Notes: generated by a model not told the origin, from the letters alone. 64,000 nucleotides of DNA from Bacteriovorax sp. Seq25_V (GCF_000447795.1 NZ_AUNI01000017.1:124001-188000); one strand, 5' to 3'. Positions 25,506-36,002 are shown, counted from the first letter of the stretch. Translations and numbers: made by a program.

Positions 25506-28340
25506 TTATAACCCTCTCTTATCCATAAGAACGCTCTCATTATCGTGGTAGAAATCAACTGAATTTCGTGCCCTTGCCCCATATGTTTTAGAAAGTACCT
25601 CATTCTTTAAGACTTGCTCTGCAAGTTCTTTTTCAAATTCAAAGGCTTTCCCTTTCAAAGGAGTAATCAATGGCGCCATACCTTTTTTAAACGATGCTAA
25701 AAATTCTGGCTCCTTATTATCTGGAACAAAATTTTCAATTTCCGTTGCAATATCTGTATAAGCTTTAATTAGAATTTCATATGTCTGAACAGTCCCCTCT
25801 CCAGAACCAACAGCTAGTACACGTGCAGCAAGACCAGTTAATTGATTTAACATTCCTAATTTCTTTTTAAGTAATTGGTTATATTTGTCGACTGGAAATA
25901 CTAATTTAATACTAGATATAGAATCCGCTAATCTCTTAACAGACTTAATTTCTTGAAGTGCATAAAAGTCAAAACCATCAACACCAATTAGAGATTTATT
26001 TTTAACTCTCTTGTAATTTGCATAGAAACGCTTAACAAGATCAGATGGTCCCGTACTTCCTCTTTCCTCGAAAAGCATCAAAAGAGATCCTAAGTTCCTA
26101 GTGAGAACTGTACTATCATTTGAATACTTATCTAACTGGTAATACATTGCGACCGCTTGCTCTATAGCTTTAACTTCAATGTAATAATCGAACAACTGTC
26201 CTGCAATCATTGACCTAGTCTTGTTATCTATCGAGCATTTTTCAGTGCTTCTTAGATAATTTGTCAGAGAAGGTTCCTTACCAGAAGCGATCCCCATAAT
26301 CAGGTAATTATTTATCAACTCGTATTTTTGTGAGTTTTTAACTGAGCAAGTTTTATTAAGAATATCCTCAGTAACCTTTAGACCTTCATCAAAACGTTGA
26401 CGTAAATATAATTCTTTAGTCATTAATGAGAATGAATCCATGTACTTTGTAACTTCGCTAACAGTCATCTCGCTAATCGCTCTTTGCGCCCATTGTGACA
26501 TAAGCTTCATGTTACCACTCTCATAGAATAGTACTGCGATATTGTAAGCTGCGTTTCTCTTCGCCTCAGCTGAAGTGCTTTTCTCTTGATAAATAGTTAA
26601 ATAGCCTTTTAAAGCATAAACTTTATCACCCTTACTATTTGCCTTTTGAACATTTTCAAATTGAGTAAGAAGTACAATTTTATTTAGGCCATCGACGAAT
26701 CCTCTTCTTAGTGGAACATTTAATGTTTTAAGTTGCTCAACAAATGAAAATAGTTCCTCTCTATTGTTTTGCTTCTTATGAAGATCAACAATACGCCCAA
26801 TCATCGCCTCATTCTTATTAATATTTTTTGGAAAGATTTTCACGTACTGAAAGAAGACTTGCATAGCCCCCTTAACATCACCCTTTTCATCAATTAAATA
26901 AGAAAATAATTTCTCGACGGCCTTACCTTTCTTATCGATATTTGATTCAAGTTTGATGTAATCAAGGTAGATTTTTTCAAAATATTTTTCTCTAGTAACC
27001 TTCTTAACACCTTTCGCATTAATAGCGATAAGCATTCCAACGAGAGACCTTTGATAAAATTTAGAACTTTCATTCCCAATACTTCTAACAGCATCGTATT
27101 CAACAAGAGCATTATCGAAGTCATTCGCGGCATAAAGTGCTTCAGCTGCATAGAAGTGAGATTGCTCTGTTAACTTTGGATCTATCGCTTTTGCTGCGTA
27201 ATAAAGATCCTTCGTTTGCCCTGATTTTTCCTTCATTACAGACGGTCGACTCTTATTATGACTCAGCCCTAATTCTTTCTGCAATAATGCTGCACGCTTA
27301 GTGATATAAAACAAAGCTTCTTTTGTCTGTTCAGCACTTAGCTTTTCTTTAAGCTTCACAACTTCATTAGCGTACTGGACGAATGCATCATTTCTATTGT
27401 ATTTGTCATAGATACTCAAAAGCTCAAGAAGTGACTTAATCTTATATTCATCACCTGTTCCATTAAATGCACTCTTAAACATATTTAAAGACTCAGAATA
27501 TTTCTGCTTATCTTTTAACTGCATTCCCATTTCATAGAAATTTTTAGAGAGATCTCCACCAATTGTCTTATAAAAAGAGCTTGCGGCCTTTACATTTCCA
27601 CTATCTGCGTAGAAATATCCAAGATCTCTTTGAGCGGCCTCACCTTTATCTACAAATTTTGAGTTCTTACTTAATTCAAAAACAGTTTTCATCTGAGAGA
27701 TTGCCGTCTTCTTATTATTTACTCTAAAATTTGACCATGAGAGATTGTATAAGTATCTTGTGTACCACTTATCATCACGTATTTGTCTAATAACTGAATC
27801 GTAATATCCCTTTGCTCGTTTAAAATCACCTTCAGAGTAATATATATCCCCTAGAGCAAGTCTAGACTTAATATTTGCAGGACTTCCTGTTTTCGTTCTC
27901 TTAATGGCATTCACAAATAGAGCTTTAGACTTTTTCATATTTTGATTTTCTTTCTCATTGAAAGCTAAAATATAATATACATCTCCAATCCCTTTAAAAT
28001 TTTTAAAGCGCTTTAAAATGAACAAACCTGTTTCTTGAGCTTTTGAGAAATATGACTGAGACTGTCCGTAGAATTTCTTCTTATTTATGTTACGTCTTTC
28101 TTCCAACGACTTACTAAAAAAACTCTGATTTTCAGAATCTCTAATTACTCTTGCTTTCTCAAGATATAGCTCAGCGATACGAAGTAAAATTTCCGGATCT
28201 CTATTATTTGATACCCTACTCATTCGAGATAACTCAGAGAGCTCCATATCAATTACTGAAATAATTTTTGCATTTCTATCATCGCTGGCACTAACTGTTA
28301 AAGTCAGAACGAGTAAAATGATGACTTGTAAAAACTTCAT
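25506..28340 (-). CDS. Large exported TPR protein (GltD/AgmU-like)
   Basis: 944 residues. Signal peptide MKFLQVIILLVLTLTVSAS and then TPR-like helical repeats along nearly the whole length (e.g. NIKSRLALGDIYYSEGDFKR, KYSESLNMFKSAFNG, SHFYAAEALYAANDFDNALV). A periplasmic scaffold is likely. The start shares a base with the previous stop (TAATG at 28342-28338). Size, repeats and position between a TPR exported protein and a TPR lipoprotein match AgmU-type proteins in organisation; homology itself needs a profile search. Confidence 0.8.
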   Translation of the reverse strand: MKFLQVIILLVLTLTVSASDDRNAKIISVIDMELSELSRMSRVSNNRDPEILLRIAELYLEKARVIRDSENQSFFSKSLEERRNINKKKFYGQSQSYFSKAQETGLFILKRFKNFKGIGDVYYILAFNEKENQNMKKSKALFVNAIKRTKTGSPANIKSRLALGDIYYSEGDFKRAKGYYDSVIRQIRDDKWYTRYLYNLSWSNFRVNNKKTAISQMKTVFELSKNSKFVDKGEAAQRDLGYFYADSGNVKAASSFYKTIGGDLSKNFYEMGMQLKDKQKYSESLNMFKSAFNGTGDEYKIKSLLELLSIYDKYNRNDAFVQYANEVVKLKEKLSAEQTKEALFYITKRAALLQKELGLSHNKSRPSVMKEKSGQTKDLYYAAKAIDPKLTEQSHFYAAEALYAANDFDNALVEYDAVRSIGNESSKFYQRSLVGMLIAINAKGVKKVTREKYFEKIYLDYIKLESNIDKKGKAVEKLFSYLIDEKGDVKGAMQVFFQYVKIFPKNINKNEAMIGRIVDLHKKQNNREELFSFVEQLKTLNVPLRRGFVDGLNKIVLLTQFENVQKANSKGDKVYALKGYLTIYQEKSTSAEAKRNAAYNIAVLFYESGNMKLMSQWAQRAISEMTVSEVTKYMDSFSLMTKELYLRQRFDEGLKVTEDILNKTCSVKNSQKYELINNYLIMGIASGKEPSLTNYLRSTEKCSIDNKTRSMIAGQLFDYYIEVKAIEQAVAMYYQLDKYSNDSTVLTRNLGSLLMLFEERGSTGPSDLVKRFYANYKRVKNKSLIGVDGFDFYALQEIKSVKRLADSISSIKLVFPVDKYNQLLKKKLGMLNQLTGLAARVLAVGSGEGTVQTYEILIKAYTDIATEIENFVPDNKEPEFLASFKKGMAPLITPLKGKAFEFEKELAEQVLKNEVLSKTYGARARNSVDFYHDNESVLMDKRGL

Positions 28341-29743
28341 TAATTACACTCCGATTTCAAAGCGAAAACATAGTCTCCAAGCTCATCGGCCCAGAACTCA
28401 CCATTAAATGTCCAAAAGTATTGTTTTTCATTTCTCTTCAGATACTTCACATCTCCCCTAACCGAAGATAATTCTGTATTTGAATACAGTAGGCTCTTTC
28501 TCTTGTTTAAGATTTCAAGTTTAATATAACTCATTCCCATGAACGCTTTATTAAGCTCTGCAAGAGAGATTCTAAGATTCTTCTTAACGTATGACCCTAT
28601 AAGTCTTTGCTGTAGGACAAGCGAGTCCTTTAGATTATTAGCAAGAACTTTTGCTAATCTCTTATTCGAAATAGTTTTAATTTGGTCTAATTCATTCTTT
28701 CCGTTAGAGTAACTCTCAATAAGGTTAAGAAATGCAGGGTCTTTCATTGTCGATGCAAGAAGTTCATTAACAAGATCCACTGAAAATTTTCTTCCTTGGA
28801 TATAGTTATTTATTAGCAAGAAAAAGAATTTCAAATCTTTATTATTCTTAGAGATTAATGTATCAAGCTTTCCTGTATCCTTTTCGTATTTAGAATAAAA
28901 GTTTTCAACAACTTTGGTAGCATCGTCGTAAAGACACATTTTAAGATATGACATTGACCTTAGAACATCGATTTCAGGATTGAAGATATACTGAAGAACT
29001 GGCGCATTGTATGTTACAAGCTTTCCAAGTGTTCTATTATAATCTTCCTTGTAAAAACTATTCCATGCCTCTTCCACTAGAATTTCTGGCCAAACATATG
29101 ATTTTTTATCAAGATCGAGATAAGCCAGTTCAGCTTTATCATATTGTTTTACAGAATAATAAGTTCTCGCAAGGCCAACGATACAAGTGTCCCTATTGAT
29201 AAGTAGCTGTCTCTTCTTTTGAAGTGTTTCAGCTCTTCCAAGTTGAGAGTTTGATTCCTTAATACATCTATCAAATGTATTAATTGCACTTTGCCCACTT
29301 TCCCTCAAAGAAAATACCATTGCCTCTAGTTGCAGAGCAAATGGTTTCACTGGGTGATCAGAGGGAATCGCTCCTCTCAACACTTTTAAAACGTCATCAT
29401 ACTTTCTCTTTCTTAAAAGCTTTTTAGCAAGGAGATACTTCAATGTTGGAGAAGATGATCTTTCTAAATATTCCTCAGGAAGGAGTACGAATTGTCTATC
29501 CCCAACATGTGAGATTACTTCTTCTAATAAAGAATCAAATTTCGCTCTATCAACTTTTGAAGAAGAGACAAGATATTCTTTAATATAAGGTACAGAAGTG
29601 TGAAATAACTTCTGACTTACAAGTTCTTTTATAATCGCAGGATATCTATCAACATGATTTCCCCTAGCTGTTAAATTGGTCCAAATAGAATCAATCGAAA
29701 AGCTATTTAATGATAAAAGACTTAGCAATAATATTTTTTTCAT
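28340..29743 (-). CDS. Exported TPR-containing protein of the same operon
   Basis: 467 residues from ATG 29743 (AGGA upstream; signal peptide MKKILLLSLLSLNSFS). An upstream in-frame start at 29770 gives no clean signal peptide. The mature protein is helical with TPR-like units (SPTLKYLLAKKLLRKRKYDD, IVGLARTYYSVKQYDKAELA). Its start overlaps the barrel gene stop by a few bases and its stop overlaps the next start, so it is tightly coupled. A periplasmic partner of the large TPR protein is likely. Confidence 0.78.
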   Translation of the reverse strand: MKKILLLSLLSLNSFSIDSIWTNLTARGNHVDRYPAIIKELVSQKLFHTSVPYIKEYLVSSSKVDRAKFDSLLEEVISHVGDRQFVLLPEEYLERSSSPTLKYLLAKKLLRKRKYDDVLKVLRGAIPSDHPVKPFALQLEAMVFSLRESGQSAINTFDRCIKESNSQLGRAETLQKKRQLLINRDTCIVGLARTYYSVKQYDKAELAYLDLDKKSYVWPEILVEEAWNSFYKEDYNRTLGKLVTYNAPVLQYIFNPEIDVLRSMSYLKMCLYDDATKVVENFYSKYEKDTGKLDTLISKNNKDLKFFFLLINNYIQGRKFSVDLVNELLASTMKDPAFLNLIESYSNGKNELDQIKTISNKRLAKVLANNLKDSLVLQQRLIGSYVKKNLRISLAELNKAFMGMSYIKLEILNKRKSLLYSNTELSSVRGDVKYLKRNEKQYFWTFNGEFWADELGDYVFALKSECN

Positions 29744-29753
29744 TTCAAGCTTC

Positions 29754-30464
29754 CTAGATATCAATTCCAATCGCGAGCGTCATATCAATATTTTCATACC
29801 AAGCATCACCAGTTGCATTTGCAATCGCTTTCTTCGCTTGATAGTGAACACCATTGATATCAAATCTAACATTCCATGTTTCATTAACAAAAAACTTTGT
29901 CCCAAAGTTCCAAATAACTCCAGAGTGTGTTTCTGTTACATCTGCAGCTGTTGAATCGAAGTCATCAAATTGTGCTCTATTATTTGTTTCTTCAAGCGTC
30001 ACTGCTCCAAGACCAAAAATAAAATCAAGATAGATGATTGAGTTAAATGTATTTATTTTTGTATAGAATGGAGCCCATAAAAGCATTGCCCCGTAATAAC
30101 CATCAACGATCCTTCTAAATGGAATTGTCCCAGAGCCACTCCCAGAGCTTCTTACAGAGGCTGCAGTATCATTTTCAGAACCACTGTTTTTAGAATATAT
30201 CCCTTCAAAGCCAAACTCTTCAGTGAAGAAATAACCAAAGCGTCCTTGGATTGCTGAAGCATCAACAAAAGCTCCAGAGGTTGTTTTTCCATATCCAGCA
30301 CTTAAAGAGAAGCGACCCTTCTTTTTAAATTTACGGTTTTGTAAAACGTAAACTTCTTTATCTTTGTCGAGCCAAGAGAAATCATATAAGTCAGACTCTG
30401 CTCCCCAAACAAATGAACACGTAAGTAATAATGATAATTTTAAAAATTTTCTAACCATAGACAA
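29754..30464 (-). CDS. Outer-membrane beta-barrel of the myxobacterial OMP type (GltA/B-like)
   Basis: 236 residues. Signal peptide MSMVRKFLKLSLLLTCSFVWG, then LDKDKEVYVLQNRKFKKKGR and FSLSAGYGKTTSGAFVDASA, the hallmark start of the barrel family found next to gliding genes in deltaproteobacteria and relatives. Barrel strands continue to the end. A Ser/Gly-rich loop (VRSSGSGSG) probably lies outside the cell. First gene of the minus-strand operon that runs to 20405. Confidence 0.82.
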   Translation of the reverse strand: MSMVRKFLKLSLLLTCSFVWGAESDLYDFSWLDKDKEVYVLQNRKFKKKGRFSLSAGYGKTTSGAFVDASAIQGRFGYFFTEEFGFEGIYSKNSGSENDTAASVRSSGSGSGTIPFRRIVDGYYGAMLLWAPFYTKINTFNSIIYLDFIFGLGAVTLEETNNRAQFDDFDSTAADVTETHSGVIWNFGTKFFVNETWNVRFDINGVHYQAKKAIANATGDAWYENIDMTLAIGIDI

Positions 30465-30529
30465 AGCTTCCTGCTATTCAAATACCTAGATTTACACAAG
30501 GTTATTTTATCATAAACAGGAAGTTTTAA

Positions 30530-33500
30530 TTATTGCGTCACCTGGTGGCACAAATTTCCGTACTCACACACAGTGCAATGGTTTATTTTATTTGCGGAAA
30601 AGTCTGACAATTTTTGCCAGGTTTTAAATAATTCAGAGCGAATTTCTCCTAGAGATAAAGTTCTCTCCTCTATTTTCTTCAGATCAAGAGCTAAAATCTT
30701 AAGTGTAATATTTTTTTGATCATTTAAGTCGTGTATTTGTTGTAAACCGTGTGCATAACACATTAGCTGAAAGAAATATGTTTCGAGATCAGTTGAATCA
30801 ATTACTCCAGTTTTAAAATCCCAAATTTCTGTAAGTTCGCCGTCTTTCTCAATATAAAGATCAGAAATACCTGTCATCATTTGTCCAAAAAGTGAAAACT
30901 TCATTTCTTCCTCAGATCGAAGTTCGCATCCACTATTTTTAAGCTCTGTTAATATTGGATGAATCCAGTCAATGACATCTTTATACTTACTTGAATACTC
31001 TTTACCTTTAATAATATTCTCAATCTGATAATGGATCTCAATACCACGATCCTTGTCTGAAATTCCAATTTTTGAGGGTATTTCAATTTCATTCTCAGAA
31101 GCAAACTCTTTCCATTGCTCATCAAATTTCAACAACTGCTTTAAAAAGAATTTTCTCGAGCATTGAGCAAGAGTTGCAAGTTTTGTCACAGATAATTCAG
31201 AAATTAATCCTATTAAATTTTCACTTCCCAAGGAAACGCCGAGATCATCTTTAAAATATAGTGGGGTTGCATCAATACTCCCCTCACCTAGAACGTCCTG
31301 ATTTGTTTCTATCTCGATATCGGCCGAATCAAACTTTCTAAGACCACATATCCAACTACTTTTAGAAAGAGATACCAATTTATTATTAAAAGAAAGATCA
31401 CACCAAGTTATCGACTTCACTGCCCTAGTACAGGCTACATAGAAAAGGCGTTTTGATTCAGCGAATTCTTTTAAATTCGACACCAAATTTTCGTAGATAA
31501 ATAGTGGTGACTTATAAAGTTTCTTACGGTGAAGATTAGAACTCCAGCGAAAAGACCCAGGGAGCTTCCCTAGAGTTTCAAGATTTGGCATTGTCTTGCC
31601 ATTATTATGAATTCCACCAAGAAAGACATAATCAAACTGTAAACCTTTAGACGCGTGAGTAGTCATAATCTTTACTCGCGAATTTGTCCCCGAGTAAAAT
31701 TTTGTAGAATAATTCTCAGAATCAAATTTCTTAATATAATCCCAAATGCTATCGATATTTCCATTATTAATATCTATTGCCTCATCTACTTTTGCAGAAT
31801 TCTGTTTAAATAGGGAATTTGCTATTCCTAACTTGAATATAAGTTTATAGAAGATAAGCTTGATTCCAACAGTCTCTACTTCGTTTGCAAATTTCAAAAA
31901 AGTCTCTTCAGAGATTGTCTCAACTTGAATATTGTAATGAGATAACACACCTTCTATATAAAAATTTAAATACTTTAAACTAGACTCAATCTTTTCATCT
32001 AGTTTGTATGAAATTAGTGCATCGATTAACGCCCTAAAAATAATAAAGATCGGATCTTCCTTAAAAGGAATCTTTACCTGTGCTTCAAATGGAATATTAT
32101 TTTCAAGTAGCTCTTGTATCAAGAACTTACTTGGGCCAAGATTTCGGTAAAGAACACATACATCTCCCGAGCCTTCCTCAAGTTTCTTTTGTATTTCTTT
32201 ACGAATGTATCGACCTTCAACAACTCCAATCTCTCCTGACGAAATTCTTTTTATCTCTTCATCAGTTACATCAACCACAATACGTTCAATACTCCCCTGA
32301 CCACCTTCTTTTGTATCCGGATATGTTTGGGCATCTACTTTCACAGTAAAGTTATCAGCCCCCTCAAAGTCCTTCCCCATTGGAAAAAGCGTTGCGAATA
32401 AATCATTATTGAACTTTACAACGGTTTCTTCTGAACGATAATTATTTGTCATTGAGAGACTTAGTGGAATCTTCTTAGATGTCTCGATGAATACACCAAG
32501 CTCTCCACCACGAAATCCATAAATCGCTTGTTTCTTGTCCCCAACGCAAAATAGTTTCTCAAATTTTCCCTGTAAGCAAGATGTAATAATCTCATATTGA
32601 ATATGAGAGGTATCTTGATACTCATCGACAATAAAGTACTCATACTTCTTTGCAATTTCTTCACATACAGACTTATCAAAACTCACTGTTTGATAAACAA
32701 GGTATTCTAAATCAGAAAAACTTAATCCCTCGTACTTATAATAAGCCTCATCTACAAAACTAAACAAAGACTTCAGTGTCGAAAACCAAGTCTGATAATC
32801 AGCTTGATTATTAAAGTAATAGTCAAAATCTTCTTCGTTTTTCTTGGCAAATTCTCTTATTGCTTTTAATGAATCTAATTCTTCTTTTACTTCTGCAATT
32901 TTTGGCGGCATTACACGGCCAGCTTCTTGATAGGCAAGAATAATCGTTTTTAATGAGCTCCAAGAGAGATCACCTTTAACAGTGTTTGCACGCTGAACAA
33001 GCTTATACCAATTTTTATCTGAGTACTTGTCATCATACTCGCTCAAGTCAAATTGACTCTCCCAAGATTCAAGCACCCCTTCGATCTGTAATACTTCTTT
33101 AAAATATTGTTGTTCATCAAGTATATCGTGCTCTTTTTCTAGACTGCTTGCCCATTCAGCACGTAACTCTGGAGAAGAAAAGATTTTAATCATTGCATCT
33201 GTGATTGATTGAAAATTTTTAACAAATATTTCACGATTTTGAAGATCCTGATTATTTTCAAACCATTTCTCAACGAGCTTTGCAACCTTCAAGTCAATTT
33301 GAGCCTGATCGACAAGATTTATTTCACTTGGAACATTTTTAATTAATCCACTCTTAATAAGCTTTAGACAAAATCCGTGAATTGTTGAAACATTAATAAA
33401 CTTCAAACAATCATAAACTAACGAATGAGGATAATCTTCAAGTCCCTCAAATTTACGATATAGTCTCACCTTTAGTTCTTTGGCCGCTTCATTAGTAAAC

Positions 33501-33715
33501 GTCATCAGAACAATCTTAGAAAGATATGTTTGTAACTCTAACTGCAAAGCTCTTTCATTACTTATAAGCGATGACTTCGTTTTAAAAAAGTCATCGATGA
33601 GAAATTTAATATGCTCGATAAGAACAAAAGTTTTTCCTGAACCAGCTCCAGCGTTTAATAAAACTCCACCATGATGTTGTATAGCTTTTAGCTGTTCACT
33701 ATTAGCGTTACTCAT
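30530..33715 (-). CDS. AddA-like UvrD helicase with C-terminal nuclease domain
   Basis: 1061 residues from ATG 33715 (GAAGGAG just upstream; in ATGAGTAA with the previous stop). SF1A helicase: Walker A LLNAGAGSGKTFVLI, motif Ia MTFTNEAAKEL, motif II EYFIVDEYQDTS, motif III FCVGDKKQAIYGFRGGE, motif IV NYRSEETV, motif V IMTTHASKGLQFDYVF, motif VI LFYVACTRA. C-terminal PD-(D/E)xK nuclease: GISDLYIE, IWDFKTG, FFQLMCYAHGLQ. It ends NHCTVCEYGNLC. With the AddB-like neighbour it should process double-strand DNA ends for RecA. Family versus RecB is not settled, but the partner points to AddA. Confidence 0.88.
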   Translation of the reverse strand: MSNANSEQLKAIQHHGGVLLNAGAGSGKTFVLIEHIKFLIDDFFKTKSSLISNERALQLELQTYLSKIVLMTFTNEAAKELKVRLYRKFEGLEDYPHSLVYDCLKFINVSTIHGFCLKLIKSGLIKNVPSEINLVDQAQIDLKVAKLVEKWFENNQDLQNREIFVKNFQSITDAMIKIFSSPELRAEWASSLEKEHDILDEQQYFKEVLQIEGVLESWESQFDLSEYDDKYSDKNWYKLVQRANTVKGDLSWSSLKTIILAYQEAGRVMPPKIAEVKEELDSLKAIREFAKKNEEDFDYYFNNQADYQTWFSTLKSLFSFVDEAYYKYEGLSFSDLEYLVYQTVSFDKSVCEEIAKKYEYFIVDEYQDTSHIQYEIITSCLQGKFEKLFCVGDKKQAIYGFRGGELGVFIETSKKIPLSLSMTNNYRSEETVVKFNNDLFATLFPMGKDFEGADNFTVKVDAQTYPDTKEGGQGSIERIVVDVTDEEIKRISSGEIGVVEGRYIRKEIQKKLEEGSGDVCVLYRNLGPSKFLIQELLENNIPFEAQVKIPFKEDPIFIIFRALIDALISYKLDEKIESSLKYLNFYIEGVLSHYNIQVETISEETFLKFANEVETVGIKLIFYKLIFKLGIANSLFKQNSAKVDEAIDINNGNIDSIWDYIKKFDSENYSTKFYSGTNSRVKIMTTHASKGLQFDYVFLGGIHNNGKTMPNLETLGKLPGSFRWSSNLHRKKLYKSPLFIYENLVSNLKEFAESKRLFYVACTRAVKSITWCDLSFNNKLVSLSKSSWICGLRKFDSADIEIETNQDVLGEGSIDATPLYFKDDLGVSLGSENLIGLISELSVTKLATLAQCSRKFFLKQLLKFDEQWKEFASENEIEIPSKIGISDKDRGIEIHYQIENIIKGKEYSSKYKDVIDWIHPILTELKNSGCELRSEEEMKFSLFGQMMTGISDLYIEKDGELTEIWDFKTGVIDSTDLETYFFQLMCYAHGLQQIHDLNDQKNITLKILALDLKKIEERTLSLGEIRSELFKTWQKLSDFSANKINHCTVCEYGNLCHQVTQ

Positions 33716-36002
33716 CACTATCTCCTTCAACACCATTTTTTGGACATATCGAATTAGCTAAACAATATGAACATACCCCAGCAGAAGCCGGAGCAATATC
33801 AAATGTTCTATCATTTCTAATTTTCTCAGTTAACTCTTCTAGAAACACTTTAAAGTCCACAATTTTTTGATCCAGCTCTTCATGAGTAGTGTTTTTAGTT
33901 TCGGGAATAAGAGATGAGTCAGTGTTTGAGACGATCAAAGATTCCGTCAAATCTGATAAATTAATATAACCAACGGCAAGAATCTGATCACCACGTTTTT
34001 TTAAAGCATGGGCATAAAACCAAAGTTGGATCTTTTCTACATCGCTCAAACTCTTAAATGAAGGTATGCTTGATTTAGATCTTTTAAAGTCGAATATATA
34101 GCTTCCATGTGGCGTTCTAATAACAAGGTCAATCTTACCCGTATAATTATCGTCTATTTTCTTAATTGGGAATTCGAAATCCAATACAAAACCATCGAGC
34201 TTCTTAATTGCAATTAAGTAAGTTGAAATCGGAGTAGTTAGACCTACTATTTCTGCGAGAACTTTCTCTCTCATGGTTTTCTTTGGGGCGATTCGATATT
34301 CCGCAAGCTTCGTTTTTAAAATACTTTCGGCACATGATTTAAATAGATTCTCATCATACTCATCATATTCAGTAACATACTTTTCGATCAGTTCGTGCTC
34401 ACAAACCCCAATTACATCAGGGGTAATTGTTTCACTGCCTTTTACTCGTAAATCTAATTTTTCAATATATGAGTAATAGTACTTGCGCGGACAATCCATA
34501 TAATTTTGAAAGGCCGTTGCAGATTTTGGAATTTCCTTATTTTCAACATCAAGTTGGGCAATCATGGCCGCTCTTCTCTCTGCGGGTGAGATCGCTGACT
34601 CTTCTGTCTTTAAGTCCTTGTGAAAATCTTCCCACTCAACACTATTTTCAAATGCGCCATCTTCAATAACCATAAGGTGGCCATCAGAGAGATACCCCGC
34701 CAGTAAACTCTGAACATTCAATAGTGGGAAATGCTGAGACTGAACTGGTCCATAAGAGACAAGAACTCTCATTATTTCTGGACTATACTTCACTGTATTT
34801 TGATAACTTGAGATTGTATCCTTATCGATATAAACATAACTGGAAGCATAGTTCTTTTTTAAATTTAATAGATCTGCCGTTAAGACTTTTTGCTCTTCTC
34901 TTTCTGCTAGAGACAATAATGAAACACGTGGAAGATCCAGAATCAACTTCTCACTTAAACAAAGAAGATCATCAAGTACAAGCTTCTCATTTATTGTCGA
35001 TAATTCTTGAAATTCAACGACAAGTTCTTTCAACTGAATTAACACTTTTAATTGAACAATATCATTACTTCTAAAAGCTTTTTGTGTTGCTTGTGCTACA
35101 TACTCTAAAATATTTTCTAGATTAGTCTCTCTAAGCTCATCAAAAATTATATTTCTCTTGGCCAAGAACAAATCAAAATTTGTTTTTAAATGTGTTTTAT
35201 TAGAAACTAAACTATTAATACGTAGAATATCTGTTGCGTCCCCAAGATAGAACGTATTCTTATAACCACTTTCAACTAATGAACTTAAATATTTTGTGAT
35301 TCGACCTTCCGGTATCGTCACTGTATTTGCAAATAATTCTTTTTTGTCATCTGACTTTTTTACATCACTCTCTGTAGATAACCACGTTGGCCAATCGAAG
35401 TTATTACACTGAGACATTACTTCCTTATTAATCGGAATATAAACATTTACATGGTTTGAGATTACTTTAACCAAGTCCAGCTGATTAGCATTCAAATGAT
35501 CAAAGCCCCAAAATAAAACATCACTTTGAAGCTTTGCTTCATCGATTAAATGATATGATTTTTGCTCGTCTACAATATTACTCGACTCGATATATTTCCA
35601 AAAGAGTTCAAGTCCATTGTACTCAGCCTCAGTAATATATGCCTTTATCTCATCGAAAATATCAGTCGATACTGAGAAGCTTCGAATATCTGTAAACAAA
35701 TCATAGCAGTGGCGAAACTCACTGTAGCTATGAGAAATCTTCATTTTCCAAAGAGTCCAAAACTCCATAAGTAATCGAGACTTCGAACTTATTTTATCTT
35801 CATACTCCTCAATGAGATTTGAAGAGATATAATTACTAATTGTTGTAACAGAAATTTTATTTCCAAGCCCCGAGTCGATGAGGATTTCCCTGAAGATATC
35901 GGCTTTCGCAGGACTTGGGCAAATTGCTGTTATTTGATTAGTTATATTAATTTCTTTTAGACAATCCTCTAACGCGGAGTCATATAACAATACATCTAAC
36001 AT
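33708..36002 (-). CDS. AddB-like helicase-nuclease subunit with Fe-S motif
   Basis: 764 residues. The N-terminal two thirds are divergent with no functional Walker A (AICPSPAKADIFREI at that place), as in inactivated AddB/RexB helicase domains. The C-terminal third is a PDDEXK_1 nuclease: GVCEHELIEKY, GKIDLVI (Asp625), FDFKRSK (Asp638, Lys640), IQLWFYAHAL. Four cysteines, Cys504 (MDCPRKYYY) and Cys744/747/753 (CSYCLANSICP), match the Fe-S cluster arrangement that brackets the AddB nuclease. Overlaps the AddA-like gene by 8 bases. The length is shorter than Bacillus AddB. Confidence 0.85.
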   Translation of the reverse strand: MLDVLLYDSALEDCLKEINITNQITAICPSPAKADIFREILIDSGLGNKISVTTISNYISSNLIEEYEDKISSKSRLLMEFWTLWKMKISHSYSEFRHCYDLFTDIRSFSVSTDIFDEIKAYITEAEYNGLELFWKYIESSNIVDEQKSYHLIDEAKLQSDVLFWGFDHLNANQLDLVKVISNHVNVYIPINKEVMSQCNNFDWPTWLSTESDVKKSDDKKELFANTVTIPEGRITKYLSSLVESGYKNTFYLGDATDILRINSLVSNKTHLKTNFDLFLAKRNIIFDELRETNLENILEYVAQATQKAFRSNDIVQLKVLIQLKELVVEFQELSTINEKLVLDDLLCLSEKLILDLPRVSLLSLAEREEQKVLTADLLNLKKNYASSYVYIDKDTISSYQNTVKYSPEIMRVLVSYGPVQSQHFPLLNVQSLLAGYLSDGHLMVIEDGAFENSVEWEDFHKDLKTEESAISPAERRAAMIAQLDVENKEIPKSATAFQNYMDCPRKYYYSYIEKLDLRVKGSETITPDVIGVCEHELIEKYVTEYDEYDENLFKSCAESILKTKLAEYRIAPKKTMREKVLAEIVGLTTPISTYLIAIKKLDGFVLDFEFPIKKIDDNYTGKIDLVIRTPHGSYIFDFKRSKSSIPSFKSLSDVEKIQLWFYAHALKKRGDQILAVGYINLSDLTESLIVSNTDSSLIPETKNTTHEELDQKIVDFKVFLEELTEKIRNDRTFDIAPASAGVCSYCLANSICPKNGVEGDSDE

